Origin: Ilyonectria destructans | Taxonomy: Eukaryota > Ascomycota > Sordariomycetes > Hypocreales > Nectriaceae | DNA: 64,000 nt | Direction of reading: 5' to 3' | Assembly: GCA_020740775.1 (NCBI GenBank) | Contig: JAHEWK010000021.1 | Span: forward strand, 186,001 to 250,000 | Part shown: in pieces, positions 24,535-35,700 of the stretch | Position numbering within the stretch: position 1 is the stretch's first letter | Layout: the number at the start of each line of letters is the position of its first letter | Notes under the pieces: generated by a model | What the model saw: only the letters and a program-made list of their open reading frames with translations | What the model was told of the DNA's origin: nothing | Databases searched by the model: none | Translations under genes and position numbers: made by a program

Positions 24535-24972
24535 TCTAGAACGTCAGTTGAGGTTGCATTATTAGTCAAATGGTATATCGGGTTCCTGCTGCTAGTTATA
24601 TGGGCAGGTGGTTACATCGCCTGCGTACTACATTTCCGCATTGTCTCATCACCACTGCTCGTCATAAGCATGCTGTATTCCAATCAATACCGCGTTGTCG
24701 CCGTGTGCCCTGAAACGAAAAGTGGCGTTAAGGCTTCCTGTTTTCCTAATTAGGCATAGTCCATTGGAGCTCGAGGAGCTCCAGACGTCTCGATCCAGTC
24801 CAGTCCAAATTCTCGGAACTGCGAATCCAGTCCAGCCAAATCCAGTCCGTCCAAATTCACTCCAATGCTAGTCCAGTCCAACAAGATCACTGCTACAAAC
24901 GATGCTTGACCTTGACGTATTATCAAACATCCTACCGAAGTAGTGTATATCCAAGCGCTAACCGACAACAAC
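24535..24972. other. hAT end and intergenic sequence
   Basis: This separates the decayed hAT transposase from the SDR gene. No gene is seen. It holds a CCAGTCC-rich repeat cluster (24793-24880), which probably marks the outer end of the hAT element. Confidence 0.45.
24793..24880. repeat. Clustered CCAGTCC subterminal repeats
   Basis: ATCCAGTCC / TAGTCCAGTCC-type units recur at least six times in 88 bases, in one orientation. Short, dense subterminal repeats are typical transposase-binding arrays of hAT elements. This one lies just outside the N-terminal end of the hAT remnant 23396-24534. Confidence 0.5.
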
Positions 24973-25878
24973 TCATGTATGATAGTACCTCTTCCAGTTA
25001 TGTTCTTCTTTGAACCCTAGCAGCTTCTTTATCTTCTGGTTACTCATGGGCGCCTCGGAAGCGCCAATGTTCCGCGTGAATAGCGCCTTGGGGCATTGCT
25101 TTTGCAGGAAACTCGTAGTGATATTAGTGTTCGTAATATCGTCGTTTGTCGCATTAAACACTTGGAAGCCGAGACTGTCTTTCTCGACAGCTAGAGCGCA
25201 CATCTTCCCCAGATCCCGAGCGTCCACATAGGACCATCCATGAGCTTTCCATTTGCCGGGCTCATTGACATAGCTTTCAAATCTACCTTGATACTCTTCT
25301 GGTGCAACAACGGCGCCAATCCGGAGGGCGTAGATGTCGATCCCAAATTTTGCTGCAAAGCCCCTGGCTACATTTTCGGCGCAGAGCTTCGAAAGAGAGT
25401 AAACATCCATTGGTTTCGGGTTTATAAGCTCATCCACCGGAAACGAGGGAAAGTCGACGTCGCCTTCGGCATAAGTGACCCCGTAGACACAAACTGAACT
25501 CGCCAGGATGATCTTCTTGATGCCGAGCCTGCACGATGCCTCGACGACGTTGTAGGCTCCAAGGGTGTTCACCCTGAAGGTCTCATTGTCGGGGACAACC
25601 ATATTCCTTGCGATTCCACCAAGGTGAATAACTGCATCGGGTGCATCATTCACAGGCTCTCGAAACGGTTCCGTCAGTCTGAAGTGGGAAAGCAAAGCAC
25701 TGTAGACTTGGCCTCCATCTGTGAGGTCGACTTTTACGGTGTGGACCCGGTCGCTTAGGTCCTTTGATAGCGGTGCGAGGTCTAAGTTGAGAACCTGGTG
25801 CCCCTGGCTCAGCAGGTACTGGATGATGTGCCTGCCGACTTTTCCAGAGCCACCGGTGACGACGATTCGTTTCCCCAT
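24973..25878 (-). CDS. Extended SDR / NAD-dependent epimerase-dehydratase (301 aa)
   Basis: A nucleotide-sugar-epimerase-like short-chain dehydrogenase, probably cytosolic. The N-terminal Rossmann fold has TGGSGKVGRHI (cofactor loop GxxGxxG) and an acidic residue after strand two (NLDLAP), which favours NAD over NADP. The catalytic residues are in SSVCVYG and YSLSKLCAE (YxxxK). HLGGIA and the RIGAVVAPEEYQG segment complete the usual order. The start is set at the ATG at 25878 (MGKRIVVTGG); upstream in-frame codons extend the open frame but look non-coding. It has no introns. It is transcribed away from the dehydratase gene across a shared 565-bp promoter. Substrate is unknown: sugar or uronate dehydrogenases and sugar epimerases share this fold. 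Confidence 0.85.
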   Translation of the reverse strand: MGKRIVVTGGSGKVGRHIIQYLLSQGHQVLNLDLAPLSKDLSDRVHTVKVDLTDGGQVYSALLSHFRLTEPFREPVNDAPDAVIHLGGIARNMVVPDNETFRVNTLGAYNVVEASCRLGIKKIILASSVCVYGVTYAEGDVDFPSFPVDELINPKPMDVYSLSKLCAENVARGFAAKFGIDIYALRIGAVVAPEEYQGRFESYVNEPGKWKAHGWSYVDARDLGKMCALAVEKDSLGFQVFNATNDDITNTNITTSFLQKQCPKALFTRNIGASEAPMSNQKIKKLLGFKEEHNWKRYYHT

Positions 25879-26142
25879 TTTAAGGTGTGAGTGAGAGGTC
25901 GACGGATGGCGCTGCAGGTTGTTCAAGAGTAGGTATGCGTGGTTCGATTTAACAGTTAAGGCCAATGTGTGTTGCTTGCCAAAAGCCTGTGAAGTGGTCA
26001 AGATAGGAGAGCGCACTTGAACCGCCGCAAGACAGTGTTGGTACACAAGTTATAAACAGCCATGGACGTGAGAAAAGGCCCCACTTGGATTGCCTTGGTT
26101 GTCGATCCGGGACATCTCGAGCCGGTTCGGGGTAATCAGTGC

Positions 26143-26156
26143 CGGACCGAGGTCCG
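26143..26156. promoter_or_regulatory. Candidate Zn2Cys6 site 1, CGGACC-N2-GGTCCG
   Basis: CGGACCGAGGTCCG is a perfect 6-bp inverted repeat with a 2-base spacer. It has CGG/CCG ends as recognised by binuclear-cluster dimers. Confidence 0.55.
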
Positions 26157-26178
26157 TGCGAGCAGGTTGTGATGGGTC

Positions 26179-26197
26179 CCGGACAGTCACAGTCCGG
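26179..26197. promoter_or_regulatory. Candidate Zn2Cys6 site 2, CCGGAC-N7-GTCCGG
   Basis: Perfect 6-bp inverted arms (CCGGAC at 26179-26184, GTCCGG at 26192-26197) around seven bases. It shares the CGGAC core with site 1, 22 bases away. Confidence 0.55.
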
Positions 26198-26443
26198 ACC
26201 TACCGCACCCCGGCTCGAAACTTACCGGCTTAGCTCAGCCCACAGGATGCAAGCAAAGGCGTTGATGACCTCCATCAGGACTACTCGACTATCACGGATA
26301 AACCTAGAAACGGGCATAAAGATTTGCAGACCAGGCGGTATATATGCACTCCGAGTCTCCGCAAAGTTAGACGGTTTTACAAATCTTCACCTCCCAACCA
26401 GCTGGTAACTTACACTTTGCATCCATCTGAGCCAAGTACCTTA

Positions 26444-28534
26444 ATGATGGCACCGGCTGTCTCGAAGGATAAGAACGGCTGCTCGCCCAGTCAATACGTG
26501 CAGTTCCCGCATCTCGGTAGCAATGCCGAGAGGGACGGGCAACTAGTCCTGAATCGACATTCCACCTTTGTTAGCCGTGACCACGATTTTCCGCCCGCCA
26601 AGGTAAGCCTCCGTATGGTTATATAGGGCAAGACGTGGAAGCTCAATGCTAGCAGGCTATGCTCTATGCGGCGGGGATTGCAGACGAACATGCGATGCAG
26701 ACAAGCCCCCATGTGGGAATTGCAACTATGTGGTGGGAAGGCAATCCGTGCAAGTAAGTCGTCGGGATTTTTTCATTCTGCCAAAGAATAGACCTGACGT
26801 TTTGTCCACTTGTCCAGCATGCACTGTAAGTTTACCGACACATGGAAACAACCGCGTGTCTACTCTCGGCTCGTATCAAGTGTCCGGGTCAACATTTTCA
26901 ACAGGTGCTGATGCTAATCGTCATAGTGGGCGATCTCGGTAAAACCATCAAGGCTTCGGTACGGAAGCAGGGCTTTCAAGCGTGGCAGTACAATACCATA
27001 GGTGTATCAGACGGAATCACCATGGGAAACGAGGGTCAGTTTTTGTTCGTCCGCTCTTGGGCACAGGCGACTGATCTGGTCAGGTATGCGGTTTTCCCTG
27101 CAGTCACGAGAGATCATCGCCGACTCCATCGAGACGGTCACTTGTGCCCAAGCACATGATGCCTGCATCGTTGTTCCTGGTTGTGACAAGAATATGCCCG
27201 GCTGCGTGATGGGCGTGATCAGGCATAATCGACCCTCGTTGATGGTGTATGGCGGCACCCAGAGAGGAGGCTTCAGCAAGACGCTTTCACGGCCCATCGA
27301 TATCAATACTCCCTCCGAAGCGCGAGGGGCTTATGTGCTCGGCACATTGCAGGACTGGTCGAAAGATGGAAAGTACAGCGCCGATGAGATCCTCACTGAT
27401 ATCGAGAAACATTCCGTCCCTGGTCCTGGAGCATGTGGCGGCATGTATACTGCCAACACCCTCGCCACCGTCATCGAGACCCTTGGGCTTACCGTGCCCG
27501 GCTCCTCGAGCGCCCCAGCATCATCGCCCACCAAGCTTCGCGAATGTGATCGCATAGGGGAAGTCATCCGGACCTGTCTCGAGCGAAACATCCGACCACG
27601 CGACATCCTGACCAAACAAGCCTTCGAGAATGCTCTGGTCATGATCATGGCGGTCGGCGGCTCGACGAATTCGGTTCTGCATGTCCTCGCGATGGCCAAG
27701 ACCGCCGACGTGAACCTTGGGCTTGACGACTTTCAGCGCGTGTCAGACAAGACGCCATTCATCGCGAACATGGCCCCGAGTGGGAAGCATACCATGGAGG
27801 ACCTCTTCGACATAGGCGGCATTCCCTCTGTGATCAAGCTGCTCATCGCCGCGAAGTTTCTCGACGGCTCCCAACTGACCGTAACAGGACGGACGCTGGC
27901 CGAGAACGTTGAATCCTGGCCGTCTCTCCCTCAAGGTCAAGAGATCATCTACTCTCTCGATAACCCGATCAAAAAAAGCGGACATATTGAGATACTCCGC
28001 GGTAACATCGCTCCCGGTGGAGCAGTGGCCAAGATAACTGGTAAAGAGGGCTGTTACTTTGAAGGGAAAGCAAGAGTGTTTGACAAGGAGCGTTATCTAT
28101 GCGACGCGTTGGATCAGGGCTTGATACCGCACGACGAAAACATCGTGCTCGTCGTGCGGTACGAGGGACCCAGAGGCGGCCCAGGTATGCCCGAACAGCT
28201 CCGCGCGTCTGGGACATTGAAAGGAGGAGGGTATAAGAATGTGGCTCTGCTAACGGACGGGAGATACTCGGGCGCCAGTCATGGGTTCATCGTGGGGCAT
28301 ATCGTACCCGAGGCGGCCATGGGCGGTCCCATTGCTGTCATTGAAGACGACGATGTCATCTGCATTAACGCCGAGACTAATCGTCTTGAGATGCCCTACG
28401 TATCCGACGGGGAGATTAGACGTCGATTGGAGGCGTGGAAACCGCCGAGGTCGGCGGTGACGAGAGGGACCCTCGCTAAATACGCTCATCACGTCTCGAA
28501 TGCGTCGGAGGGAGCTGTTACGGATCTGTTTTGA
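26444..28534 (+). CDS. Dihydroxyacid dehydratase-family (IlvD/Edd) enzyme, five exons, 608 aa
   Basis: A Fe-S dehydratase of the family that removes water from 2,3-dihydroxy acids (valine/isoleucine synthesis) or sugar acids. Exons are 26444-26602, 26653-26753, 26818-26825 (8 nt), 26927-27034 and 27084-28534. The frame stays open across all four GT-AG junctions. Cluster cysteines are present in EGNPC-NMH (across exons 2-3), PGCDKNMPGC and GACGGMYTANT. The catalytic serine motif is GRYSGASHGFIVGH. Length fits dihydroxyacid dehydratase (about 590-610 aa), and the C-terminal wording (GHIVPEAAMGGP) is closer to DHAD than to sugar-acid dehydratases. The N terminus (MMAPAVSKDKNGCS...) has no Arg-rich amphipathic presequence, so it is probably not mitochondrial and may be an accessory paralogue. 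The exon 2 acceptor could also be 26655. Confidence 0.85.
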
Positions 28535-28918
28535 AGTGCTGGATTGTATACGGCTTCGGAATGAGAGGGGTATAAACATGAAGAATAACAAGATATAAGT
28601 GGCGAGCGCTTAGGAACTCCAGCCAATTCTATGAACCTTGCGAATGAATTCTCTTGCAAGATGCATTGAGCCATCTAATATCGGTGTATTTGATTGGACA
28701 AGTTTCCTTCTTCTCTAGTGATCTCTTTGCACCGCTATTCGGAGTTGCTCAGTTGGGCTCTCTGTGCTATTAGTAGACAGCGTCAAACGTTTGGCGCCGG
28801 ATTACCAGCCAATCTCCGATGCTCTGGCAAACCGACCCGCTCCGTATGGAAACCTGACGAACCTCAGTCGGCTGCAACAGACGTGTCCCAAAAACATTAC
28901 AAGAGCCTCACTCGGCCT
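28535..28918. other. Convergent intergenic region
   Basis: 384 bp between the 3' ends of the dehydratase (+) and regulator (-) genes. No gene or repeat is seen, so it presumably holds both 3' UTRs. Confidence 0.5.
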
Positions 28919-31544
28919 TTACATACCTAAGTCCTGAAGTGCCGAGGTAATAGACGTGGGCTCGACAACCACATCTTCCTGGTGAGAGGCTAGATTATAG
29001 AGCAAAGAGCTTCCGGACGCGGGAAACCAACTCTCTGTTGTTTCCTGAAAGCTCTGGACGCCCTCCGCTGTGAAGAGAGCATCGAAGTCCAGAGAGTCGA
29101 GGAGATCTGTGTGCAGACCTGGTGGGGTGTACGCCGAGTTGTTGCTGCTGGGTCCGAGGCCGTCGACTGCCGGTACGCTTGATGCCTCACTGTCCAATTC
29201 GACCGTTGCGGCGCACGTACTCGGTCCTGGCCTCCTTTGGTCACCGCCAGCTGGTTCGTCATCATAAGGGCGAATGCCCAGTCCATCCAGGAGCCTCTCA
29301 ATGATTAGCTTCGCCCTCTTAGCGGCCGAATATATAGCCTGATACTTGTCCAAGTTGCTCAGACAGACCCGCAAAGACACGAGAGAGCTGAACGAATCCC
29401 CCTGCTGTGCCAGGATATGTGTGTGGATCGTCGCTGCGATGTATGCTGCGTAGCAGAGGCTGAACGTCCCACTGAGCGGCCGGTACAGTCTCTCGTGGAC
29501 TTGCAGAATGTGCGTGATTTCGCTGGCCGCCTTCCAGCAAGTGATCAGAGCATCGCTTGCGGACGTTGGCAGAGTAAGCTCAGTGCCGGAGAGGAGAAGA
29601 CGATGCACGAGGATCACAAGCACATTGTATACCGCCCTTGATTCATGCACATCAGCGTCGAACTATCTTCGCTGGTTCGGTGGGTAAAGAAGACTCACAA
29701 CATGCCAAGATTATACGGCAGTGGGTTGCCGCCGCTGTTGGACGAGATGAAGTCGAGGTGCGGGGGCAGATTCTCGCGCCATCTCTCGAGCTCGTTCTGC
29801 AGATCCAGGCACTGCTCGCGGAGATTGTCCAGAGTCCGAGTCAAATGACTGACTGCGTAAACCTTGGAATGGATACGTTCCATGATGATGCTTAGTTTGC
29901 AGTAGTACTCAAGTGTTGATAAGTGGTAAGATGGCGAGGCTTTGGAAAGAGCAGTGTTGCAGAAGGAGTTCTTGCCTGATACTTCGAGCTCTTCGTAGCT
30001 GTCGACAAACCACAGCGGTACATTAGCGTCGGAGATGCGGAGACAGGGATGTCTTCCTTGATAGAGGCATTGAAGCTTGTCGACCACTGGTCAAGGGATC
30101 CAGTCAGTCGAATGAAGAGTAAAGCACACGGAGGAGAAACTTACGAAAGGCGCCCCAGTAGACCCTCCTTCTAATTTCAGATTCTTCAGCTGCCATATTT
30201 CCCGAAGACCAAGACTCAACATGGATCCCACAGTCAATGATCATGTTGAATGCATTCCCCGCATAAAGCCAGGAAATACTCCTCTCATCGCACCGCGTGA
30301 AGAGCGAGCTCGTCATGATCAGCAAAGCCTGCAAAGTCGTGATCCGAGCGCTGCCGAATACATCACGAAGGAGGTCGGTGAATCGCTGCCTGAATGCCCA
30401 CCCAGCCGTCGCCCTGTCTGCCGCATCCTGGCGGATGGAGACGGCGGAGCTGTGCTTCGACGCGGAGTAGTAGATAGCGTTGAGGAGGAGTTTGGAGAAG
30501 TAGGGTCCTCCGCTGGCCATGTCGCGCATGAATGCGGTGCGATACACGATGAGTCCAACGTGGAGCTGACGAGCCCAGAAGATAGAGAGTAAGTCCATTC
30601 CTAGTTCTGGGTCGACTCCGTCAAAGTCCAGCTGGTTAGACGCAAGGTGGACGACCTCAAGTTGGCCTACCTACAGTTAGCGTCGACTCTCACGAGTGAG
30701 GGTTACCTGACCGTGGGCCGAGGGTCATGCCATACGCTGCTTCGCGGATTCGGCAACTAGCCCGCATCTAACGTGCTCTGCGTTCACCGAGAAACGACCT
30801 CCGCGCTCTCTGCTCACAGGCGTCTGTGATATCTCGTCGAACAACACACTTGTTGGCCCATGGTAGCTCGAAGCATTGTCCTGAGGTGACTCAGCTGCGG
30901 GGCTGGTTGCGATGCCGGTGCGTATATGAGCACTAGAGCCAGGGGGAGCACATGTTCCAGACGAGAAGCAGCGTTGTTCTGCATCTAGATGGCGTAGGAC
31001 CGGTGGTGTTTCTACGGCGTGGACTTGCTCGCGCGACGCCAGCGATGTATATGCGACACTCGGCTCCGAGTTCGGGAGAGGATCAGCTCGCGATGGCTTC
31101 TCTTTGAGTAGCTCCCACAGCCTAGCGTTCTCTCCCTCTAGCTCTCTGATGCGCCTGTTGGTTGGCCTGAAGGTGGCTGATCAGGAACGGCTTGAACCAG
31201 CCGGGCGTTGAGCACTTACCTCGGTTGATGCGATGGAGTCTGCGGGATGCACCTACGACCACGAGCACGACAAGCCTCGCACGCCGGCTTAGCACCGTCG
31301 CATTTGAGCTGTATCAGCACTGTCAGAAATCTGATGACTCTGGAGATGGCATAACATGCCCTGCGGCCCGCTGGTCCGGAAAGCGGCGCAGCGGCTATGT
31401 TGGGGGAGTAGAACAGGACAGCCAATGGCGGATAAAGGATTGCAGGGATTTCGGGACCGTAAAGCTAACCTTTTTCTCTCGGCAGTGTTCGCAGGCCAGC
31501 AACGAGCGCCGGGAGGGGCGGGTCTGGGTTCTTGGAGAGATCAT
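28919..31544 (-). CDS. Zn(II)2Cys6 transcription factor, six exons, 740 aa
   Basis: A fungal binuclear-cluster regulator. Exons in coding order are 31544-31470, 31308-31220, 31166-30736, 30666-30145, 30086-29699 and 29636-28919. All five introns are GT-AG and the lengths sum to an intact frame. The zinc cluster is split by intron 1: CEHCREKK joins LKCDGAKPACEACRARGRRC, giving C-x2-C-x6-C-x6-C-x2-C-x6-C (residues about 18-45). A short coiled-coil linker (RRIRELEGENARLWELLKEK) follows. The fungal middle-homology domain spans about residues 210-500, with FWARQLHVGLIVYR, RRVYWGAF and LVDKLQCLYQGR. The acidic, Ser-rich C-terminus is a likely activation region. It lies tail-to-tail with the dehydratase gene and is the obvious candidate to bind the CGG sites in the divergent promoter. 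Exact splice positions at intron 3 are less certain. Confidence 0.82.
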
Positions 31545-32739
31545 GGGCTCGGCATCTGATGCACAGGGATGAAGCGGTGGAGAGTGCACCTTGTGACGGA
31601 TGGGAAGGATCCAAAGATTTGGTACATCTAGCCTAGCTCCGGATAATAACTGTGCGGGAAGCTTCGGTGCGTGCCCGAGGGAACATCGGTACCCCGCAGA
31701 AGAAGAGCCGAATGCGACACTTCCCCGCATTGACGCTCGCACAGGGGATTGAGTTTCCGATTTGGAGAGAATTATGGGTCGCTCTGTGTCACATATCACC
31801 ACCAGGTTCCACTGTGCTTTGGAGCGCCGTGCGACCGGATACGCGGGCCGTAGTTAAAAGGCTAATGGAGGTAATTATAGAGGTATAAGAAGAACCTTAA
31901 ACTTGGAGGTAGTATTGGTTAATTGCTTAGTGGGGATTTATAGAGAACTCGCTTTTTCTTCACTGGCTTCTTTTTACTGAGTCGGGGATTTCCGGTCTTT
32001 GGGGAATTAGGTCATTTGATCAGATCCTTGCCGCGACTAGGGCCAAGATTGACGGCTTCCTTCAACAGGAAATACCGTACCGGGTAGGGACCAGTGGCTT
32101 GACCCATTGGGGCCATAAATTGGGAGACCTCATGTAAGGTCTATTGGCAGCAATCATGACCGATCATCCTTTTAGCATCTCGTTCAATTGACAGTCTTTT
32201 GGCCTATTCTTTTGAGACCCTTCAGAGATCCATTTGATCAAATGGTATCAGCTGAGAAGGTTGTTATTCTTGCTCATTTGGGCTATTTATCCGGATTTTG
32301 ATCTCGACCCTATCCGACCTTTCCGTCACAACACTATTGCAGTCACCACAGCTCTGCCTCTGGGTGGGTTGTGTGTTCTTAGTGTCCTCTGCTCCCGCCC
32401 TCACTCAATTTGGAGGTCACGGTGGGGCGTGACAGAGAACTGGTAGAAAGAAGCCAGTCCTGCAGCCAGCGATGAGGAACATCTCGACCAAATGATGGGA
32501 CAGATGTGCCTGATTCCTGGAGGCAGCGGCACTTTCAAGCTGCCCTAAGAACCCTCAGTCTTTGGGGAGGGACCAGCAAATGTGTGTGTGACGAAGAGGC
32601 GCGAGAGATTGTGAAGGAATTTTCGACTTCTTGATGTTGGGGCATCGCCAGGACCCCGACCCCGATTGCGCGAACACGAATTACAACTGCCGAGTCATCA
32701 TTAGCGATACCGTTTGATCAGACGACGGTGGGTGACCCG
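31545..32739. other. Intergenic region between regulator and retroelement
   Basis: About 1.2 kb with no convincing gene. The first 300 bases should contain the regulator's promoter. Three copies of the TTTGATCA palindrome family lie at 32014, 32231-32244 (CATTTGATCAAATG, perfect) and 32711-32724. The repeat-rich block therefore begins by about 32.0 kb. A 5' LTR was expected here but none could be matched to the sequence after the polypurine tract at 39.95 kb. Confidence 0.5.
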
Positions 32740-35700
32740 ATGCCGATGAATACCGAAATCATGAGGTCTCCCCCGCGCGGGGGAAGACAGAAGCTTCAGC
32801 TAGGGAAGCTATACAACGTCAAAGCTGAAACTCCTTCGGCATTTGAGTGCGGGGGACCGTATCGGCAAAACACCAAGAAAAAGAGAAAAAACGAGCACGA
32901 GCAAAACCCCAAACTCAAATCCGAACGACCTGAGGAATTGATCGGCAGTCTGAACAGCTCCCGACTTGATATTGGCTGCCGGAGTTCCCAGCGGTGGTTT
33001 GACCAGGCGGGGGAAATGTTCAGCTGGGCGCAAAATGAGATCAGTTACGAATGGATAACGATTGCTATTGTGATCGGACTTTGGCTCATCACGAAAGACC
33101 GAGTCATTGTCATTGTGGTGGTTGGACTGCGCTGTTGGCAGGAATATAAAGAGAGCTGGAAGCAGTCTCTCGAAAATAGGAACAACAACGACCAGCCACA
33201 TCTTCACCAATACGACCTTTACCGCGATGACAATTTGCTGTCATCTTCTTGCCCCAAAACCCCTTTTTATGAATCTTTGAGACTTTTTGATGGTTCTTCT
33301 GTGAACCTTGACCCAAGCCCTTTGGACAGCCTCTGTGAGACCTGTCTGTCTACTCGAGAGCCCTGTGATGATCACGGACCCTTAGTAGCAGAAGGCTCGA
33401 ATACAAGCTTGTCTAATACCACCAATAACACCAACAACCCTGCTCCAGCAAAACTGGAGAACCGCGAGAGTGTCACCTCTGACCTGTCTTCATCTCCTCG
33501 AATCACGCCAGAAGACGTTACTGCACATAGTGACTCTGCTGGATCGTTTGATCAGATGGATACGGACAATGTGACAACTGACCAGAGCTTGACGATGGCC
33601 GATACATCTGTCAGGCTGAACCAACACGAGGAGAACATGAGGAAGATCTCCGATGCGATTTCGATTTTAGCCGCCGAACACACCAAGGGTTCAGCTTCAC
33701 GAGTCCCTTTCAACGACAAATTCGATGCCCATAACGTCACAAGATTCTTGCGACGTTACAACCATCACATGGACGGCCAGCGTGTAAGTGAAGATGACCG
33801 AAATGACTATATCGACTCCTATATAACCGGAGCTGTTGCCTCGCAGGTTAGGAGATGTGTGGAGTCCTTGCCTTGGGAACAAGCCCAAGCAAACCTTTTG
33901 GATGAATTCAAATACTGGGACGAACATCAAGGGCAATCATTTGACGACCAGCTCTTCCTGAAAAACACAGAGCGGCTGAATGAAGACTACACTGCTATCA
34001 TGGAATGGCTCAACGATCATGCGTTCCTTTGCAGAAAGGTTGACCCAGACCATTGGGAACAGTCGGTCACCCAGTCGAAGGCAATCTTCAACGCTATGCC
34101 TATTGGCATTCAGCAGAGCCTCTGTGAGAGCTTGGACAAATCACCTGAAGCCATTGGATCCATGCCATACTCCCACCTTTACGAGAAGATCAAGTCTTTC
34201 ATCGACAGACGGATCAGTATTCGAGCTAGAAGCATTCTACGTCAACCTCTCCTTCAAAAGCTCGAACCCACGGAATTGCAGAGGAACACCCAACAGAACC
34301 GAGCCCCTCCTACGGTGCCCCCTCCTACGATTCTCAAGAAAGGGCAAGACAAGACTGCCACGACTGATCAAATGGCTCAGCTTATCCAAGGGATTGAACA
34401 GTTAAAGATCAACATGTCCCAAGGCAATGAGCGAGCAATTCAAATGCAGAAGCAAATCGACCATTACCTACAGAGGAATGCAAATGCCTCAACCAAGCGA
34501 GGGTCGAACACGCATTCAGTATCGTTTGATCAATCGATTGATGAGGACAACATCCGTGTCAATGCCTTCATGAACAACCGCAGCTGTTTCTACTGCGGCA
34601 AGACCGGCCATAACACGAAAACATGTTTCGATCTAGATTTTGACAAGAGTCATGGCCATGCCGACTACGATGCCTATGGTGGTTGTGCCTGGATAGGCAG
34701 GACCAAGGAACGTCTGATTCCACCCTACCTGGTGTCTATGTTCCGCCGAGAATCGTGCATCCGAAGGCTTGTGATCCTTTGGATCGAAAGGTTTCCGAAC
34801 TCATTGGAGTTTTCCTTCCTGAAGAAGATGAAGGAACGACAAACACCGGATAGTACGTACAAAGCCAAAGACAACGAGAAGCTTCTGATCGATGAGTTCA
34901 TGGAGAGAAATACGGATCACCCGTACAAGCTCCCACCTATGGTCGGTTTCGACGCCCCTCGCGAGGCCTTGCCGTACGACGAAGGAACATCACAGGACAA
35001 GTCCGCTGTCAACGTGGTACTGATGGAGAGGGATGACGAACCGTTTGATCAAGCGATCATGATCAACCCTTTGGAGGTCGCTGCCAATGAACGCAAAAGG
35101 CAGCGTGTCGAAGACAATGAGAACCCAGAAGGCGTGGGGCTGACCTCGAAGGGAAATGCTATCCCTATGAATCAGGCTACCACCGAGGAAACACCTACTC
35201 AGACACAAGGTCGGTCCCAAGTCTCTTTCCGCATGGAAGACGCCAGGAACCAGACCACAGATGCCATCGCTAAGATCGTCGAGGGGATTCAGAGGGCGAA
35301 GATCGGTTGCACTATCAAAGATCTTTGCGTTCTGAACCCTACAGTAGCCCACCAGGTTGCTGCAACGTTCAATGATCTAGCTGAAGGCGTGAAGAATGTT
35401 GAGTGGGTAGATCCCATTTCGTCACTAGGGAAGGAAAGGAACAAGGCTCACACTAGTCTTGTCACCCTTGAAGTCCCTAACCTCAATGACGAGTACTTTG
35501 ACAAGCTGGAGAAGAAGCTTGATGAGAGCAACGCCACTGTGGTGGTATCCTTACAGAACAAGCCCGTAAAGACCCCTCGACAGCTAGACTTTGGGGATTT
35601 TCTCATCTCGACCAAAGAAACTCAAGAATGCATCACAGTGGAAAAGCCACAACCCTTATCCCCCGAGAGGCCTTCGACTGATCAATTGATCAACATTGCC

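Larger units (their letters stand above)
25879..26443. promoter_or_regulatory. Divergent promoter between SDR and dehydratase genes
   Basis: 565 bp between two start codons facing outward. It contains two perfect CGG-type inverted repeats (26143-26156 and 26179-26197) about 215-300 bp from either start. Such sites are typical for dimeric Zn2Cys6 regulators, and one is encoded 2.5 kb away. A TATATA-like element lies near 26340. The layout suggests co-regulation of both enzymes. Confidence 0.6.
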
